From NCBI GenBank assembly GCA_033720735.1, contig JAWWBX010000089.1:1-14093 (forward strand): a stretch of DNA of 14,093 nucleotides, in the 5' to 3' direction. Shown one piece after another: positions 7,115 through 14,093 of this stretch. How positions within the stretch are numbered: position 1 is the first letter of the stretch; each line of letters begins with the position of its first letter. The notes below the pieces were generated by a model. It saw only the letters and a program-made list of their open reading frames with translations. It was not told the origin of the DNA and searched no databases. The position numbers and the translations under genes were made by a program. This DNA is from B8-G4 sp033720735 (GTDB taxonomy: Bacteria; Bacteroidota; Bacteroidia; Chitinophagales; Saprospiraceae).

Positions 7115-7157
7115 CAGATGTCAACATATGAGTGAAATGCATATATTTACACATCTG
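7115..7157. promoter_or_regulatory. Possible operator: inverted repeat CAGATGT / ACATCTG upstream of S24 repressor
   Basis: Perfect 7-base inverted arms at 7115-7121 and 7151-7157 lie 36 bases centre to centre in the 95-base gap before the repressor gene. Between the arms sits TATATTTA (7142-7149), one mismatch from the Bacteroidota -7 consensus TAnnTTTG. TCAATTTG at 7159-7166 is a second one-mismatch candidate, close enough to the ATG for a nearly leaderless transcript. No -33 TTTG at the right distance is evident. Autoregulation is plausible for this protein class but is inferred. Confidence 0.4.
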
Positions 7158-7170
7158 ATCAATTTGAGAT

Positions 7171-7995
7171 ATGAATTCGGTTGTCACTCAGCGCTTTATC
7201 GAGTGCATTGAAGCACTTAAGCGAGATAACAAAGTGAGGTCTGCCCGGCAGTTTGCACTTTCCCTGGACTATCTGCCACAGGGCCTGAGTGAGATGTACA
7301 AAGGACGTCGGGATGTCACGATCGAGCTGATCCGCAAGGCAGCCGAGACGTATCACATCAATCCTGCGTATCTGTTTCTTGGCACGGGTCAGCCGTTTAC
7401 CGGACGAGAAAGTGTTCAAGGAATGCAGGTGCTCACCATCGTTACGGATCGCGACAATAACGAACGCATCGTACATGTCCCCGTGGCGGCACAGGCCGGC
7501 TATACACAGCAACTCGCAGATCCGGCGTTTGTGCAGGATCTGCCCACCTACAGTCTGCCGGACGACAGCTTCCAGTCCGGTTCTTATCGCAGTTTCGATA
7601 TCTCGGGCAGCAGCATGGAGCCGACACTCTACCACGGTGATCGCGTCGTCTGTTCCTTTATCGAACCTCAGTATTGGCAGCAGGCCATCAAGAATGGGCA
7701 CGTCTATGTGATTGTTACACCCACAGACGTACTGATCAAACGCCTGACGAACCGTCTCCGGCAGGACGGCTGTATCGATCTGATCTCCGACAATGCCGCC
7801 TTTCGCCCTCAGCAGGTGTCAGGCGAAGACATCCGCGAAGTCTGGTGGGCGCGTCTCAAGATCACCCCGTATCTCAACAAACCTGCCACACTCGACATCG
7901 CTCAGGATTTGGAAGACCAGATCATCAGGCAAGGGCAGCTCATTGAACAGCTCAGCCGGACCCTGGAACACCTGAATGGCCGGCAATCGGCTTAA
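7171..7995 (+). CDS. S24/LexA-like self-cleaving transcriptional repressor
   Basis: A 274-aa regulator. Residues about 5-75 form a helix-turn-helix domain of the XRE/phage-repressor type (RSARQFALSLDYLPQGLSEM as recognition region). Residues about 100-235 are an S24 peptidase domain. The expected catalytic pair is present: nucleophile Ser148 in SGSSMEPTLYHGD and Lys190 in DVLIKRL. A likely self-cleavage bond is Ala109-Gly110 in AAQAGY, as in LexA and lambda CI. The last 35 residues (about 243-270) are amphipathic and probably coiled coil, an addition beyond the S24 core. It sits alone between the redox cluster and the dipeptidase operon, 95 bases after the former. Target genes are unknown; control of itself, of a stress regulon or of the redox cluster are all possible. 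Autocleavage is inferred from residues only. Confidence 0.9.
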   Translation: MNSVVTQRFIECIEALKRDNKVRSARQFALSLDYLPQGLSEMYKGRRDVTIELIRKAAETYHINPAYLFLGTGQPFTGRESVQGMQVLTIVTDRDNNERIVHVPVAAQAGYTQQLADPAFVQDLPTYSLPDDSFQSGSYRSFDISGSSMEPTLYHGDRVVCSFIEPQYWQQAIKNGHVYVIVTPTDVLIKRLTNRLRQDGCIDLISDNAAFRPQQVSGEDIREVWWARLKITPYLNKPATLDIAQDLEDQIIRQGQLIEQLSRTLEHLNGRQSA

Positions 7996-8049
7996 ACAGA
8001 CCTTATCGCAAGGCGCCACTGTGCTCCCGGCAATCGACAGCGGAATTCC

Positions 8050-8057
8050 TACCTTTG
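8050..8057 (+). promoter_or_regulatory. -7 promoter element TACCTTTG for the dipeptidase operon
   Basis: A perfect match to the Bacteroidota -7 consensus TAnnTTTG lies 17 bases before ATG 8075, so the leader would be very short. No TTTG or TTG is seen at the usual -33 distance, which weakens the call. The gap 7996-8074 holds no gene. Confidence 0.5.
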
Positions 8058-8074
8058 CTTCCCCTTAATGCACG

Positions 8075-9454
8075 ATGACCATGAGTGAGATCACGACCTT
8101 CATCCAAGCCGAGCGCCAGCGGTTGCTCGACGAGTTGCTCGATTTCCTGCGCATCCCTTCGATCAGCGCCGACCCGAAGTACACGGGTGATGTCCGGCGT
8201 GCCGCGGAGTTTCTGCGTGGACAAATGGAACGCCTCGGTATTGACAATGTAGAGATCACCGAGACGGCAGGGCATCCCATCGTCTACGGAGAGAAAATCG
8301 TGTCGCCGGGCCTGCCGACGGTCCTGGTGTATGGTCACTACGATGTGCAGCCGCCAGACCCGCTTGACCTGTGGGACTCCCCGCCATTCGAGCCGGTGAT
8401 CAAGGATGACAAGATCTATGCGCGCGGCGCCTGCGATGACAAGGGGCAGCTCTACATGCACGTGAAGGCCTATGAATACATGTCTCAAAACGGAGGCCTG
8501 CCATGCAACGTGAAGTTCATGTTTGAAGGCGAGGAAGAAGTTGGAAGCGCCAACCTGGCACATTACGTCAAGGGCAATCGGGAAAAGCTGGCTTGCGACG
8601 TGATCGTGATTTCCGATACCAGTATTATTTCCAATGAGGTACCGTCGATCACTGTCGGGTTGCGTGGACTCAGCTATGTCGAGGTCGAGGTGACAGGTCC
8701 CAACCGGGATCTGCACAGCGGGGTGTACGGCGGTGCGGTGGGAAACCCCGTCAATGTGTTGTGCGAAATGATCGCGTCATTGAAGGACAACAACAAGCGG
8801 ATCACCATTCCCGGATTTTATGACGATGTGGTGACGGTGAGTCCGGCCGAGCGTGAAGCCATGAACAAGGCCCCGTTCGACCTGGACGCTTACAAACAGG
8901 ATCTCGGGATCGCAGAGGTCGAAGGCGAGGCAGGGTACACGACCCTGGAGCGCACTTCCATCAGGCCGACGCTCGACGTCAATGGCATCTGGGGCGGATA
9001 CACCGGAGAGGGGGCCAAGACCGTGCTTCCGTCGAAGGCATTCGCCAAGATCTCCATGCGGCTGGTGCCCAATCAGGACCCTGACCGGATCACACGCCTG
9101 TTTCAGGAGCATTTTGAACAGATCGCACCACCCTCGGTACGTGTAAAAGTGACGCCGCATCACGGCGGCCAGCCCGCAGTGACACCTACCGATACACCCG
9201 AATATCAGGCGGCGGCGCGGGCCATGGAGACAACCTTTGGCACCCGGCCGATCCCGCAGAGATCAGGGGGTAGTATCCCCATCGTGGCCCTGTTTGAGGA
9301 TGTTCTGCAGGTCAAGACCGTCCTGATGGGCTTTGGACTTGACAGCGACAACATTCACTCACCCAACGAGTGTTATGGATTGTTTAATTACTTCAAGGGC
9401 ATAGAAACGATTCCCTATTTCTATCGTTACTATGCTGAAATGAAAACAAGCTAG
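8075..9454 (+). CDS. M20-family dipeptidase (carnosinase/CNDP-like)
   Basis: A cytosolic di-zinc metallopeptidase that hydrolyses dipeptides. The 459-aa length is typical of the CNDP/PM20 branch. The M20 motifs are in order: VYGHYDVQP with zinc ligands His88 and Asp90, RGACDDKGQ with the bridging Asp121, and the EGEEEVGS block with general base Glu154 and zinc ligand Glu155. SDTS, with a further aspartate ligand, comes next, and DNIHSPNE near the C-terminus has the last histidine. A dimerisation (lid) domain lies between about residues 190 and 350, with the HSGVYGG segment that contributes His to the partner active site. No signal peptide is seen. ATG 8075 and ATG 8081 (MSEITT) are both possible starts. 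Its TAG is directly followed by the next ATG, so it heads an operon with the FKBP and trmD genes. Exact substrate cannot be told. Confidence 0.93.
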   Translation: MTMSEITTFIQAERQRLLDELLDFLRIPSISADPKYTGDVRRAAEFLRGQMERLGIDNVEITETAGHPIVYGEKIVSPGLPTVLVYGHYDVQPPDPLDLWDSPPFEPVIKDDKIYARGACDDKGQLYMHVKAYEYMSQNGGLPCNVKFMFEGEEEVGSANLAHYVKGNREKLACDVIVISDTSIISNEVPSITVGLRGLSYVEVEVTGPNRDLHSGVYGGAVGNPVNVLCEMIASLKDNNKRITIPGFYDDVVTVSPAEREAMNKAPFDLDAYKQDLGIAEVEGEAGYTTLERTSIRPTLDVNGIWGGYTGEGAKTVLPSKAFAKISMRLVPNQDPDRITRLFQEHFEQIAPPSVRVKVTPHHGGQPAVTPTDTPEYQAAARAMETTFGTRPIPQRSGGSIPIVALFEDVLQVKTVLMGFGLDSDNIHSPNECYGLFNYFKGIETIPYFYRYYAEMKTS

Positions 9455-10114
9455 ATGATGAAGTATTTTCTGAGCGCACTGGTGGTAGCACTGGCACTGC
9501 CGGCCGCAGCCCAGCAGATGTCGAACGAATTGGACTCGGTGTCCTATAGCGCCGGGATCATTGTGGCCAAGAATCTCAAGGTGCAGGGACTCGATGTGAT
9601 GAATGCCGAATTGTTCCTGCTCGGTGTGCTGCAGGTGCTCAACGAGGAGCAGACTGCCATGAGCCCGTCTGAGGCAGAACAGTATTTCAGAAATTTTCAG
9701 GCCGAAAAACGCAGATTAGAAGGTATGATGAACAAACAACTGGGCGAGCAGTTTCTCGCTGAGAACGCCAAACGTGAAGGTGTCTTTACCACCGAGAGCG
9801 GACTGCAATATGAAGTGATCAAGATGGGTGATGGTCCAAAGCCAAAGGCGACCGATAAGGTCTATACCCATTACCATGGCACCTTGATGGACGGGACCGT
9901 ATTTGACAGCTCTGTCGAGCGCAACGAACCGATCGAGTTCGGTCTGAACCAGGTCATCACCGGTTGGACAGAAGTCCTTCAGTTGATGCCCGTTGGGTCC
10001 AAGTTCAGGGCATTCAGTCCGTACCAACTGGCATACGGCGAACGCGGTGCCGGGGGTGTCATCGAACCCTACTCCATGCTCATCTTTGAGATCGAGCTTT
10101 TGGAGATCAGATAA
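9455..10114 (+). CDS. Secreted FKBP-type peptidyl-prolyl cis-trans isomerase
   Basis: A proline isomerase/chaperone of the FklB/Mip type. Residues 1-19 are a signal peptide (LSALVVALALPAAAQQ, cleavage likely after AAA or AAAQ), so it acts in the periplasm or envelope. Residues about 22-110 form the helical N-terminal dimerisation domain of this subfamily, and 115-219 the FKBP domain. Pocket residues are recognisable: Tyr in THYHG, Phe-Asp in VFDSS, Val-Ile in QVITGW with the base-of-pocket Trp, Tyr in LAYGERGAG, and Phe in LIFEIEL. The usual IPP/IPS before the LAYG stretch is replaced by FSPYQ, a minor oddity. The 219-aa length fits. It starts directly after the dipeptidase stop and ends 8 bases before trmD. 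ATG 9458 is an alternative start. Confidence 0.93.
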   Translation: MMKYFLSALVVALALPAAAQQMSNELDSVSYSAGIIVAKNLKVQGLDVMNAELFLLGVLQVLNEEQTAMSPSEAEQYFRNFQAEKRRLEGMMNKQLGEQFLAENAKREGVFTTESGLQYEVIKMGDGPKPKATDKVYTHYHGTLMDGTVFDSSVERNEPIEFGLNQVITGWTEVLQLMPVGSKFRAFSPYQLAYGERGAGGVIEPYSMLIFEIELLEIR

Positions 10115-10122
10115 CAGAGGAC

Positions 10123-10800
10123 ATGCATATCGATATCCTGAGCGCGGTTCCGGAGCTGCTGGAAAGCCCGTTTGCGCATTCCATTCTGCGCCGTGCCCGG
10201 GATAAAGGACTGCTCGAGGTCAATGTGGTCGATTTGCGGGAGTATGGACTTGGCAAACACAAACAGATCGACGACTATCAGTACGGTGGCGGGGCTGGTA
10301 TGGTGATGATGGCCGAACCACTGGCCGAGGCCATCGAAGATCTGAGTCGCGATCAGCCCTATCAGGAAGTCATCTATCTCACGCCCGATGGTGTGCCGTT
10401 GCGACAGCGGCTGGTCAATCGATTGTCTCTGCTCGACCGGCTGCTTCTGATCTGCGGCCACTACAAGGGCATCGACGAACGCATTCGCGAGATGTATGTG
10501 ACCATGGAGATCTCGATCGGGGACTATGTGCTGAGTGGAGGGGAGTTGCCCGCTGCGGTGCTCGTTGACGCGATTGGCCGTATTCTCCCCGGTGTCATTG
10601 GCGATGGCACTTCCGCCCTGGAGGACTCCTTTCAGGACGGATTGCTCGCACCACCAGTTTACACGCGTCCGGAAGTCTTTCGGGGAAGTGCCGTTCCTGA
10701 TGTGCTCTTGTCAGGCGACCATGCCCGCATCGACGCATGGCGGGAGGCAGAGGCACTCAAACGCACCCGTGAGCGCCGGCCCGATCTGCACGATGCCTGA
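10123..10800 (+). CDS. trmD: tRNA (guanine-37-N1)-methyltransferase
   Basis: Methylates G37 next to the anticodon using S-adenosylmethionine, preventing frameshifting; an essential SPOUT-class enzyme. The 225-aa protein begins MHIDILSAVPELL and carries the diagnostic segments DDYQYGGGAGMVM, YLTPDG, and the deep-knot cofactor site made of LLICGHYKGIDER and SIGDYVLSGGELPA. Length is at the short end of the family range. An AGAGG Shine-Dalgarno-like sequence precedes the ATG by about 3 bases. In many bacteria trmD sits with rpsP, rimM and rplS; here it follows an FKBP and a dipeptidase gene, so it is outside that common operon, as far as the window shows. Confidence 0.97.
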   Translation: MHIDILSAVPELLESPFAHSILRRARDKGLLEVNVVDLREYGLGKHKQIDDYQYGGGAGMVMMAEPLAEAIEDLSRDQPYQEVIYLTPDGVPLRQRLVNRLSLLDRLLLICGHYKGIDERIREMYVTMEISIGDYVLSGGELPAAVLVDAIGRILPGVIGDGTSALEDSFQDGLLAPPVYTRPEVFRGSAVPDVLLSGDHARIDAWREAEALKRTRERRPDLHDA

Positions 10801-10822
10801 AACCAGATTTTCGCTGAATTTT

Positions 10823-10858
10823 CTGCCATCGCGGCAGCATGTTGCATTGCGTAACATG
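10823..10858. terminator. Two abutting hairpins after trmD
   Basis: CTGCC-ATCGC-GGCAG (10823-10837) is directly followed by CATGTTGC-ATTGC-GTAACATG (10838-10858, one G-T pair). They lie 23 bases after the trmD stop. No T-run follows, so this is not a classical intrinsic terminator. It may mark the mRNA 3' end or protect it. Confidence 0.35.
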
Positions 10859-10981
10859 TTGAAAAGTACATGGTTAAAGCATTGACGTAGTTCAAAACTG
10901 ACGTCACCCGGCACGAACCGTTCAGACGGTCTTCATTGGTATATTCCTGTCTATATCTATCTCTATATCAACGTCTTGTGA

Positions 10982-11005
10982 TGTATTAAATAAATCTTTA
11001 ATACA
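10982..11005. terminator. AT-rich hairpin between convergent genes
   Basis: TGTATTAAA (10982-10990), a six-base loop and TTTAATACA (10997-11005) form a perfect 9-bp stem, 9 bases past the stop of the minus-strand UbiA-like gene. It is positioned to end that transcript, and being symmetric it could act in both directions. The stem is AT-rich and lacks a strong flanking T-run, so confidence is modest. The rest of 10801-11014 holds no gene; CTATATC is repeated at 10951-10957 and 10963-10969. Confidence 0.45.
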
Positions 11006-11014
11006 AGAGGCTTT

Positions 11015-11884
11015 TCACTGGTCGCCGAGCAGATCTGTCCATACCCACAACAGGAAAGGCAGTAAAAACAACACCCCGTCAAGCAACCCGCTGTAGTAGT
11101 GGTCATCCATTTCCGGCCGGGCACCGGCGATCAGAGCTGCGGTGAGCATGTAGACAGCACCCGCGGGAAGCAGGTAGCGCACATCGTAGGCACCGGTCCG
11201 GCACAAGATCAGGACCGAGACAAAAGACAGTCCGAGCAGGATGAGTGCCAGAAGTTTGCTGGCACGGATGCCCATCACGTGCGGCAGAGTGGTCAGGCGT
11301 GATTGCTGGTCTACCGGGTAGTCGCGGATATCGAAGGGAATGGTGATGGCCACAACAAACAGGAACCGTTCGGCAAAGATCATGGCCAGATGATTGCCGG
11401 TATAGTGCTGGTGCAAAAGCGGCACCGTGGTCGTGATGAGCGACCAGCTTGCGGCGATCAGAAAGATCTTGATCAGGGGAATGTCACGCAGTCGCAAGCC
11501 GCCTGGCTTGACCGGAAGCACATAGGCAGCACTGATGGCGACCGGCAAACATAGAAAAATCCATGTGCGCAACGGAAGTTGGAACGCCAGGGCCACAGCG
11601 GCAATGGCAGCACAAACTCCGTAAAAAAGAATGTGCGACCGGTATTGCCTGATCACAGCGAAGCGGCCCAGGTGTGCAAATGCCTGTACCCGCCGCATGC
11701 CCACCAGCCGGTGCACGGAATACAGAACAAGTGTCGAAGACAACACGAACAGTGTGTAGCCATCCAATCCTGCGTCAATGAAGACGAGGTCGTAGGTGAG
11801 CTGGACCTGGGCGGCCGCACATAAGGCGATCCACAGGCTGCTGTAGAGGATCAGATTGGACAGCTTGCGGACGCCGGAGGCCAC
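11015..11884 (-). CDS. UbiA-superfamily-like polytopic membrane protein
   Basis: A 289-aa protein with about eight membrane helices throughout. A DxxDxxxD motif is visible at Asp185, Asp188 and Asp192 (FDIRDYPVDQ), matching the second magnesium/diphosphate motif of UbiA prenyltransferases. At the place of the first NDxxDxxxD motif there is instead LVLYSVHRL (about 53-60), without acidic residues. UbiA enzymes normally need both motifs, so activity as a classical prenyltransferase is doubtful; it may have a changed reaction or be non-catalytic. The start is GTG at 11884, one base after the TGA of the M42 gene, with no clear ribosome binding site, which suggests translational coupling. It is the last gene of the pyrE operon. 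Membership in the superfamily is by motif and topology, and function is unknown. Confidence 0.75.
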   Translation of the reverse strand: MASGVRKLSNLILYSSLWIALCAAAQVQLTYDLVFIDAGLDGYTLFVLSSTLVLYSVHRLVGMRRVQAFAHLGRFAVIRQYRSHILFYGVCAAIAAVALAFQLPLRTWIFLCLPVAISAAYVLPVKPGGLRLRDIPLIKIFLIAASWSLITTTVPLLHQHYTGNHLAMIFAERFLFVVAITIPFDIRDYPVDQQSRLTTLPHVMGIRASKLLALILLGLSFVSVLILCRTGAYDVRYLLPAGAVYMLTAALIAGARPEMDDHYYSGLLDGVLFLLPFLLWVWTDLLGDQ

Positions 11885-11885
11885 G

Positions 11886-12962
11886 TCAGAAATACTTGAA
11901 GGACTGCCCGGCCTTGATGTTGCGTACGCTGTGGTAGATCAGTTGGATGACATTCTCAACATCTGTCATGTGCGCCATTTCCACCGTTGTGTGCATATAG
12001 CGGAGTGGAATGGATATCAGCGCCGACGGAATGCCGCCATTGGCATACGCAAACGCATCCGTGTCCGTTCCGGTGGCGCGCGACGAGGCGCTCCGCTGGA
12101 ACGGGATATTCTCTTTCTCGGCCGTTTCGATGATCAGGTCCTGGAGCAAGGTATGCACAGCTGGCGCGTACGCGATCGACGGGCCTTCGCCAAGCTTGAC
12201 ATCTCCGTGCTTCTTGGCGGTAACCAAGGGGGTGTGCGTGTCATGCGTCACATCGGTGACGATCGCAACGTCGGGTCTGATGGTCTCGGCGATCATGGTG
12301 GCACCGCGCAAACCCACTTCCTCCTGAACGGCATTGACGAGATACAGTCCGAATGGCAGCTTGACCCGGTTTTTGCGGATCAGACGGGCCACTTCGGCAA
12401 TGCAGAAACCGCCCAGGCGGTTGTCGAGCGCACGCCCGACCATAAACTTCTTGTTGATGATCTCGAAGGTGTCATCATACGTGATGACGCATCCAATGTG
12501 GATACCCATTTTATGCACCTCCTTCTTGTCCTTGGCACCGACATCGATGAAGATATTATCGATTGAGGGGGTCGGGTTTTCCTTGGCGCGCCGGGTATGG
12601 ATAGCCGGCCATCCAAATACACCACGCACGATGCCTTTGGCCGTGTGAATATTGACCCGCTTGGACGGCGCAATCATCTGATCCGAACCGCCATTTCGGA
12701 TCACGTGAATAAACCCCTTGTCGGTGATGTAGTTGACGTACCAGCTGATCTCGTCAGCATGTCCTTCGATCACGACCTTGTATTCCGCGTCAGGGTTGAT
12801 GATCCCATACGCGGTGCCATACGTGTCAAGTTTCCAGTCATCGACGTAGGGCTTGACATATTCGAGCCAGAGCTTCTGCCCGCTCGCTTCATGCCCGGTC
12901 GGACTGGCGTTGTTCAGATATGTTTCAAGGAAGGTGAGTGACTTCTTCGTGATCACAGCCAT
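11886..12962 (-). CDS. M42-family metallo-aminopeptidase
   Basis: A cytosolic cobalt/zinc aminopeptidase of the M42 (glutamyl aminopeptidase/TET/FrvX-like) family; relatives build large hollow tetrahedral complexes that trim peptides. The 358-aa length is typical. Metal ligands and catalytic residues appear in order: His68 with Asp70 in IEGHADEISW, Asp180 in GRALDNRLGG, the Glu214-Glu215 pair in AVQEEVGLRG, Asp237 in VTDVTHD, and His324 in YMHTTVEMAH. The GWPAIHTR segment is also family-like. The frame is open upstream to 13022, but ATG 12962 is preferred: it gives the usual N-terminus, follows the pyrE stop by 8 bases and is preceded by AAGGAAA. Specificity cannot be read from sequence. Confidence 0.93.
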   Translation of the reverse strand: MAVITKKSLTFLETYLNNASPTGHEASGQKLWLEYVKPYVDDWKLDTYGTAYGIINPDAEYKVVIEGHADEISWYVNYITDKGFIHVIRNGGSDQMIAPSKRVNIHTAKGIVRGVFGWPAIHTRRAKENPTPSIDNIFIDVGAKDKKEVHKMGIHIGCVITYDDTFEIINKKFMVGRALDNRLGGFCIAEVARLIRKNRVKLPFGLYLVNAVQEEVGLRGATMIAETIRPDVAIVTDVTHDTHTPLVTAKKHGDVKLGEGPSIAYAPAVHTLLQDLIIETAEKENIPFQRSASSRATGTDTDAFAYANGGIPSALISIPLRYMHTTVEMAHMTDVENVIQLIYHSVRNIKAGQSFKYF

Positions 12963-12970
12963 TGGTTTCC

Positions 12971-13615
12971 TTACGTTTCGAGTGTTGATTGCGGTGTCCA
13001 TGCACGCGGATCCAGATGCCACGAACCGAGCAAGGTGAGATCAGTCTCACCAAGCGTGCCCTGCTGTGCGGCCGCTGAGATCAGCGTTTCATAATCACTG
13101 AGTGTATCGAATGGACAGTTGTGTTCTGCAAAGCGTTGGCGAGCTTCTGCGAAGCCGTATTGGAAGATCGCCAGCACACCGCGGACGACGCATCCTTCAT
13201 CGCGCAATGCGTCGACTGCCTTAAGGCTGCTCCCGCCGGTGGAAATGAGATCCTCGATCACCAGGACCGAGTCTCCCGGACTGATCTTACCTTCGATCTG
13301 GTTTTGGCGTCCGTGGTCTTTTTTGGATGGGCGCACGTAGACGAACGGCTTCTCGAGATGCTGTGCCAGCAGCGCCCCGTGCGCAATGCCTGCCGTAGCG
13401 ACACCCGCGACATAGTCGAAGGGCGCAAATTGCTCAGCAGCAGTGGCAAAGGCCTCGGTGATGAAGGTGCGGATCCCGGGATAGGAAAGGGTCAGGCGGT
13501 TGTCGCAATAGATCGGAGAAAGCATGCCTGAGGCCCACGTAAATGGATTTTGCGGGCTGAGACGGATTGCATTAATTTGCAGCAATTTCAAGGCAACTTC
13601 CGCGCTTAATTTCAT
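12971..13615 (-). CDS. pyrE: Orotate phosphoribosyltransferase
   Basis: Transfers phosphoribose from PRPP to orotate to give OMP, the fifth step of pyrimidine synthesis, in the cytosol. The 214-aa protein from ATG 13615 shows the orotate pocket region FTWASGMLSPIYCDNR, the flexible catalytic loop RPSKKDHG with Lys98, Lys99 and His101, and the PRPP motif VLVIEDLISTGGSS with Glu121-Asp122. The frame stays open to 13750, but that extension lies inside the NUDIX gene, and ATG 13615 gives the standard N-terminus. It is the first gene of the minus-strand operon with the M42 peptidase and the UbiA-like protein. Its promoter should lie inside the divergent NUDIX gene. Confidence 0.96.
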   Translation of the reverse strand: MKLSAEVALKLLQINAIRLSPQNPFTWASGMLSPIYCDNRLTLSYPGIRTFITEAFATAAEQFAPFDYVAGVATAGIAHGALLAQHLEKPFVYVRPSKKDHGRQNQIEGKISPGDSVLVIEDLISTGGSSLKAVDALRDEGCVVRGVLAIFQYGFAEARQRFAEHNCPFDTLSDYETLISAAAQQGTLGETDLTLLGSWHLDPRAWTPQSTLET

Positions 13616-13621
13616 CTGTAC

Positions 13622-14093
13622 ATGCCGATTTCCCAAGCGGGTCAAAGCTACAAAATCTACATCAATGACTCCATTCTGACACTGGCCGACAGCCAGATGC
13701 CGATGGCGGGGTTGCAGGTGTTGCCGGATGCCTTGCCGCTGCGTTATCATGGGCGCGTCAAAACGCTCATGTCGGTGATCGATTCGCTGGAGAAAAGCCG
13801 GTCACCACGCCAGATCATTCTGTTCAGCGAGAATGTGCGACGCACGTTCAAGGAATTTTCCCATTTGTACAAGAATATCGATGCAGCAGGCGGTATCGTG
13901 GAAAACAAGCAGGGTGAGATCCTGGCCATCTACCGGCGCAAGGTATGGGACCTGCCGAAGGGCAAGCTCGATGCAGGTGAGTCTTTCAAGCAGGCCGCAG
14001 TGCGTGAGGTGCTCGAGGAGACCGGGCTCAAATCCGTCAAATTGGGAGAGTTTGTGATCAGCACCTATCACACGTTTCGGACCCGCCGCGAAC
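13622..14093 (+). CDS. NUDIX hydrolase, 3' end outside the window
   Basis: A NUDIX-family pyrophosphohydrolase, of which 157 codons are seen before the window ends. A non-catalytic N-terminal region of about 85 residues precedes the NUDIX domain, starting near GGIVENKQGEILAIYRR. The complete NUDIX box runs from Gly114 to Leu136: Gly, then Glu120, then REVLEETGL with the metal-binding Glu residues at 129, 132 and 133. Members cleave nucleoside diphosphates linked to another group; the substrate cannot be deduced. The start ATG 13622 is only 6 bases from the divergent pyrE start; the next in-frame Met is at residue 26, which would lose part of the N-terminal region. A weak -7-like TTAATTTG lies at 13572-13579 inside pyrE. 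Confidence 0.93.
   Translation, partial: MPISQAGQSYKIYINDSILTLADSQMPMAGLQVLPDALPLRYHGRVKTLMSVIDSLEKSRSPRQIILFSENVRRTFKEFSHLYKNIDAAGGIVENKQGEILAIYRRKVWDLPKGKLDAGESFKQAAVREVLEETGLKSVKLGEFVISTYHTFRTRRE
13643..13650 (-). promoter_or_regulatory. Candidate -7 element TAGCTTTG for pyrE
   Basis: On the minus strand this is a perfect TAnnTTTG, 27 bases upstream of the pyrE ATG and inside the first codons of the NUDIX gene. No well-spaced -33 TTTG/TTG is seen. It is the only perfect -7 match I found in this divergent region. Confidence 0.45.

Noticed and set aside
12963..13022. N-terminal extension of the M42 peptidase to 13022
   Set aside because: It would overlap the end of pyrE in another frame and does not resemble an M42 N-terminus; ATG 12962 with AAGGAAA upstream is better.
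1..14093. CRISPR arrays, tRNA/rRNA genes, insertion sequences, phage genes
   Set aside because: No spaced direct repeats, cloverleaf, transposase or phage structural gene was seen; the lone S24 repressor has no phage neighbours.

Overview
The window (about 14 kb, GC-rich, tightly packed) looks like a piece of a Bacteroidota chromosome, probably of the Saprospirales/Chitinophagales type. Three things point that way: a pyrE gene divergent from a NUDIX gene with a long N-terminal extension, an S24 repressor with an Ala-Gln-Ala-Gly self-cleavage segment, and -7 elements of the TAnnTTTG type. The assignment is by pattern and was not tested by search. I see no insertion sequence, phage, tRNA, rRNA or CRISPR array.

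Left part, + strand, 260-7075: triosephosphate isomerase (tpiA) is followed after 12 bases by six closely packed genes that form an unusual redox cluster. In order they are a Rieske domain fused to an FMN/3Fe-4S glutamate-synthase-type domain (1043), a Rieske domain fused to a pyruvate-oxidase-like thiamine diphosphate enzyme (2720), a 69-aa membrane protein (4654), a single-pass membrane protein (4864), a six-helix ferric-reductase-like membrane protein with a C-terminal Rieske domain (5265), and a membrane-anchored protein with a conserved-looking three-cysteine segment (6302). Three neighbouring genes thus carry Rieske domains on three unrelated partners, and the last four junctions are ATGA overlaps or direct abutments. 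Charge distribution puts all three Rieske domains in the cytoplasm and the bulk of the two single-pass proteins in the periplasm. The inferred model is a cytoplasm-to-membrane or cytoplasm-to-periplasm electron relay. I do not recognise an experimentally described system with this composition; it is the main find of the window.

Middle, + strand, 7171-10800: an S24/LexA-like repressor with its own intergenic region containing a 7-bp inverted repeat, then a probable operon of an M20 dipeptidase, a secreted FKBP-type peptidyl-prolyl isomerase and tRNA methyltransferase TrmD.

Right part: a convergent intergenic region with hairpins (10801-11014) separates trmD from a minus-strand operon read as pyrE, then an M42 aminopeptidase, then a UbiA-superfamily-like membrane protein that starts with GTG. 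A NUDIX hydrolase gene starts on the + strand only 6 bases from the pyrE start and runs off the window end, so their promoters must lie inside each other's coding sequence or leader.
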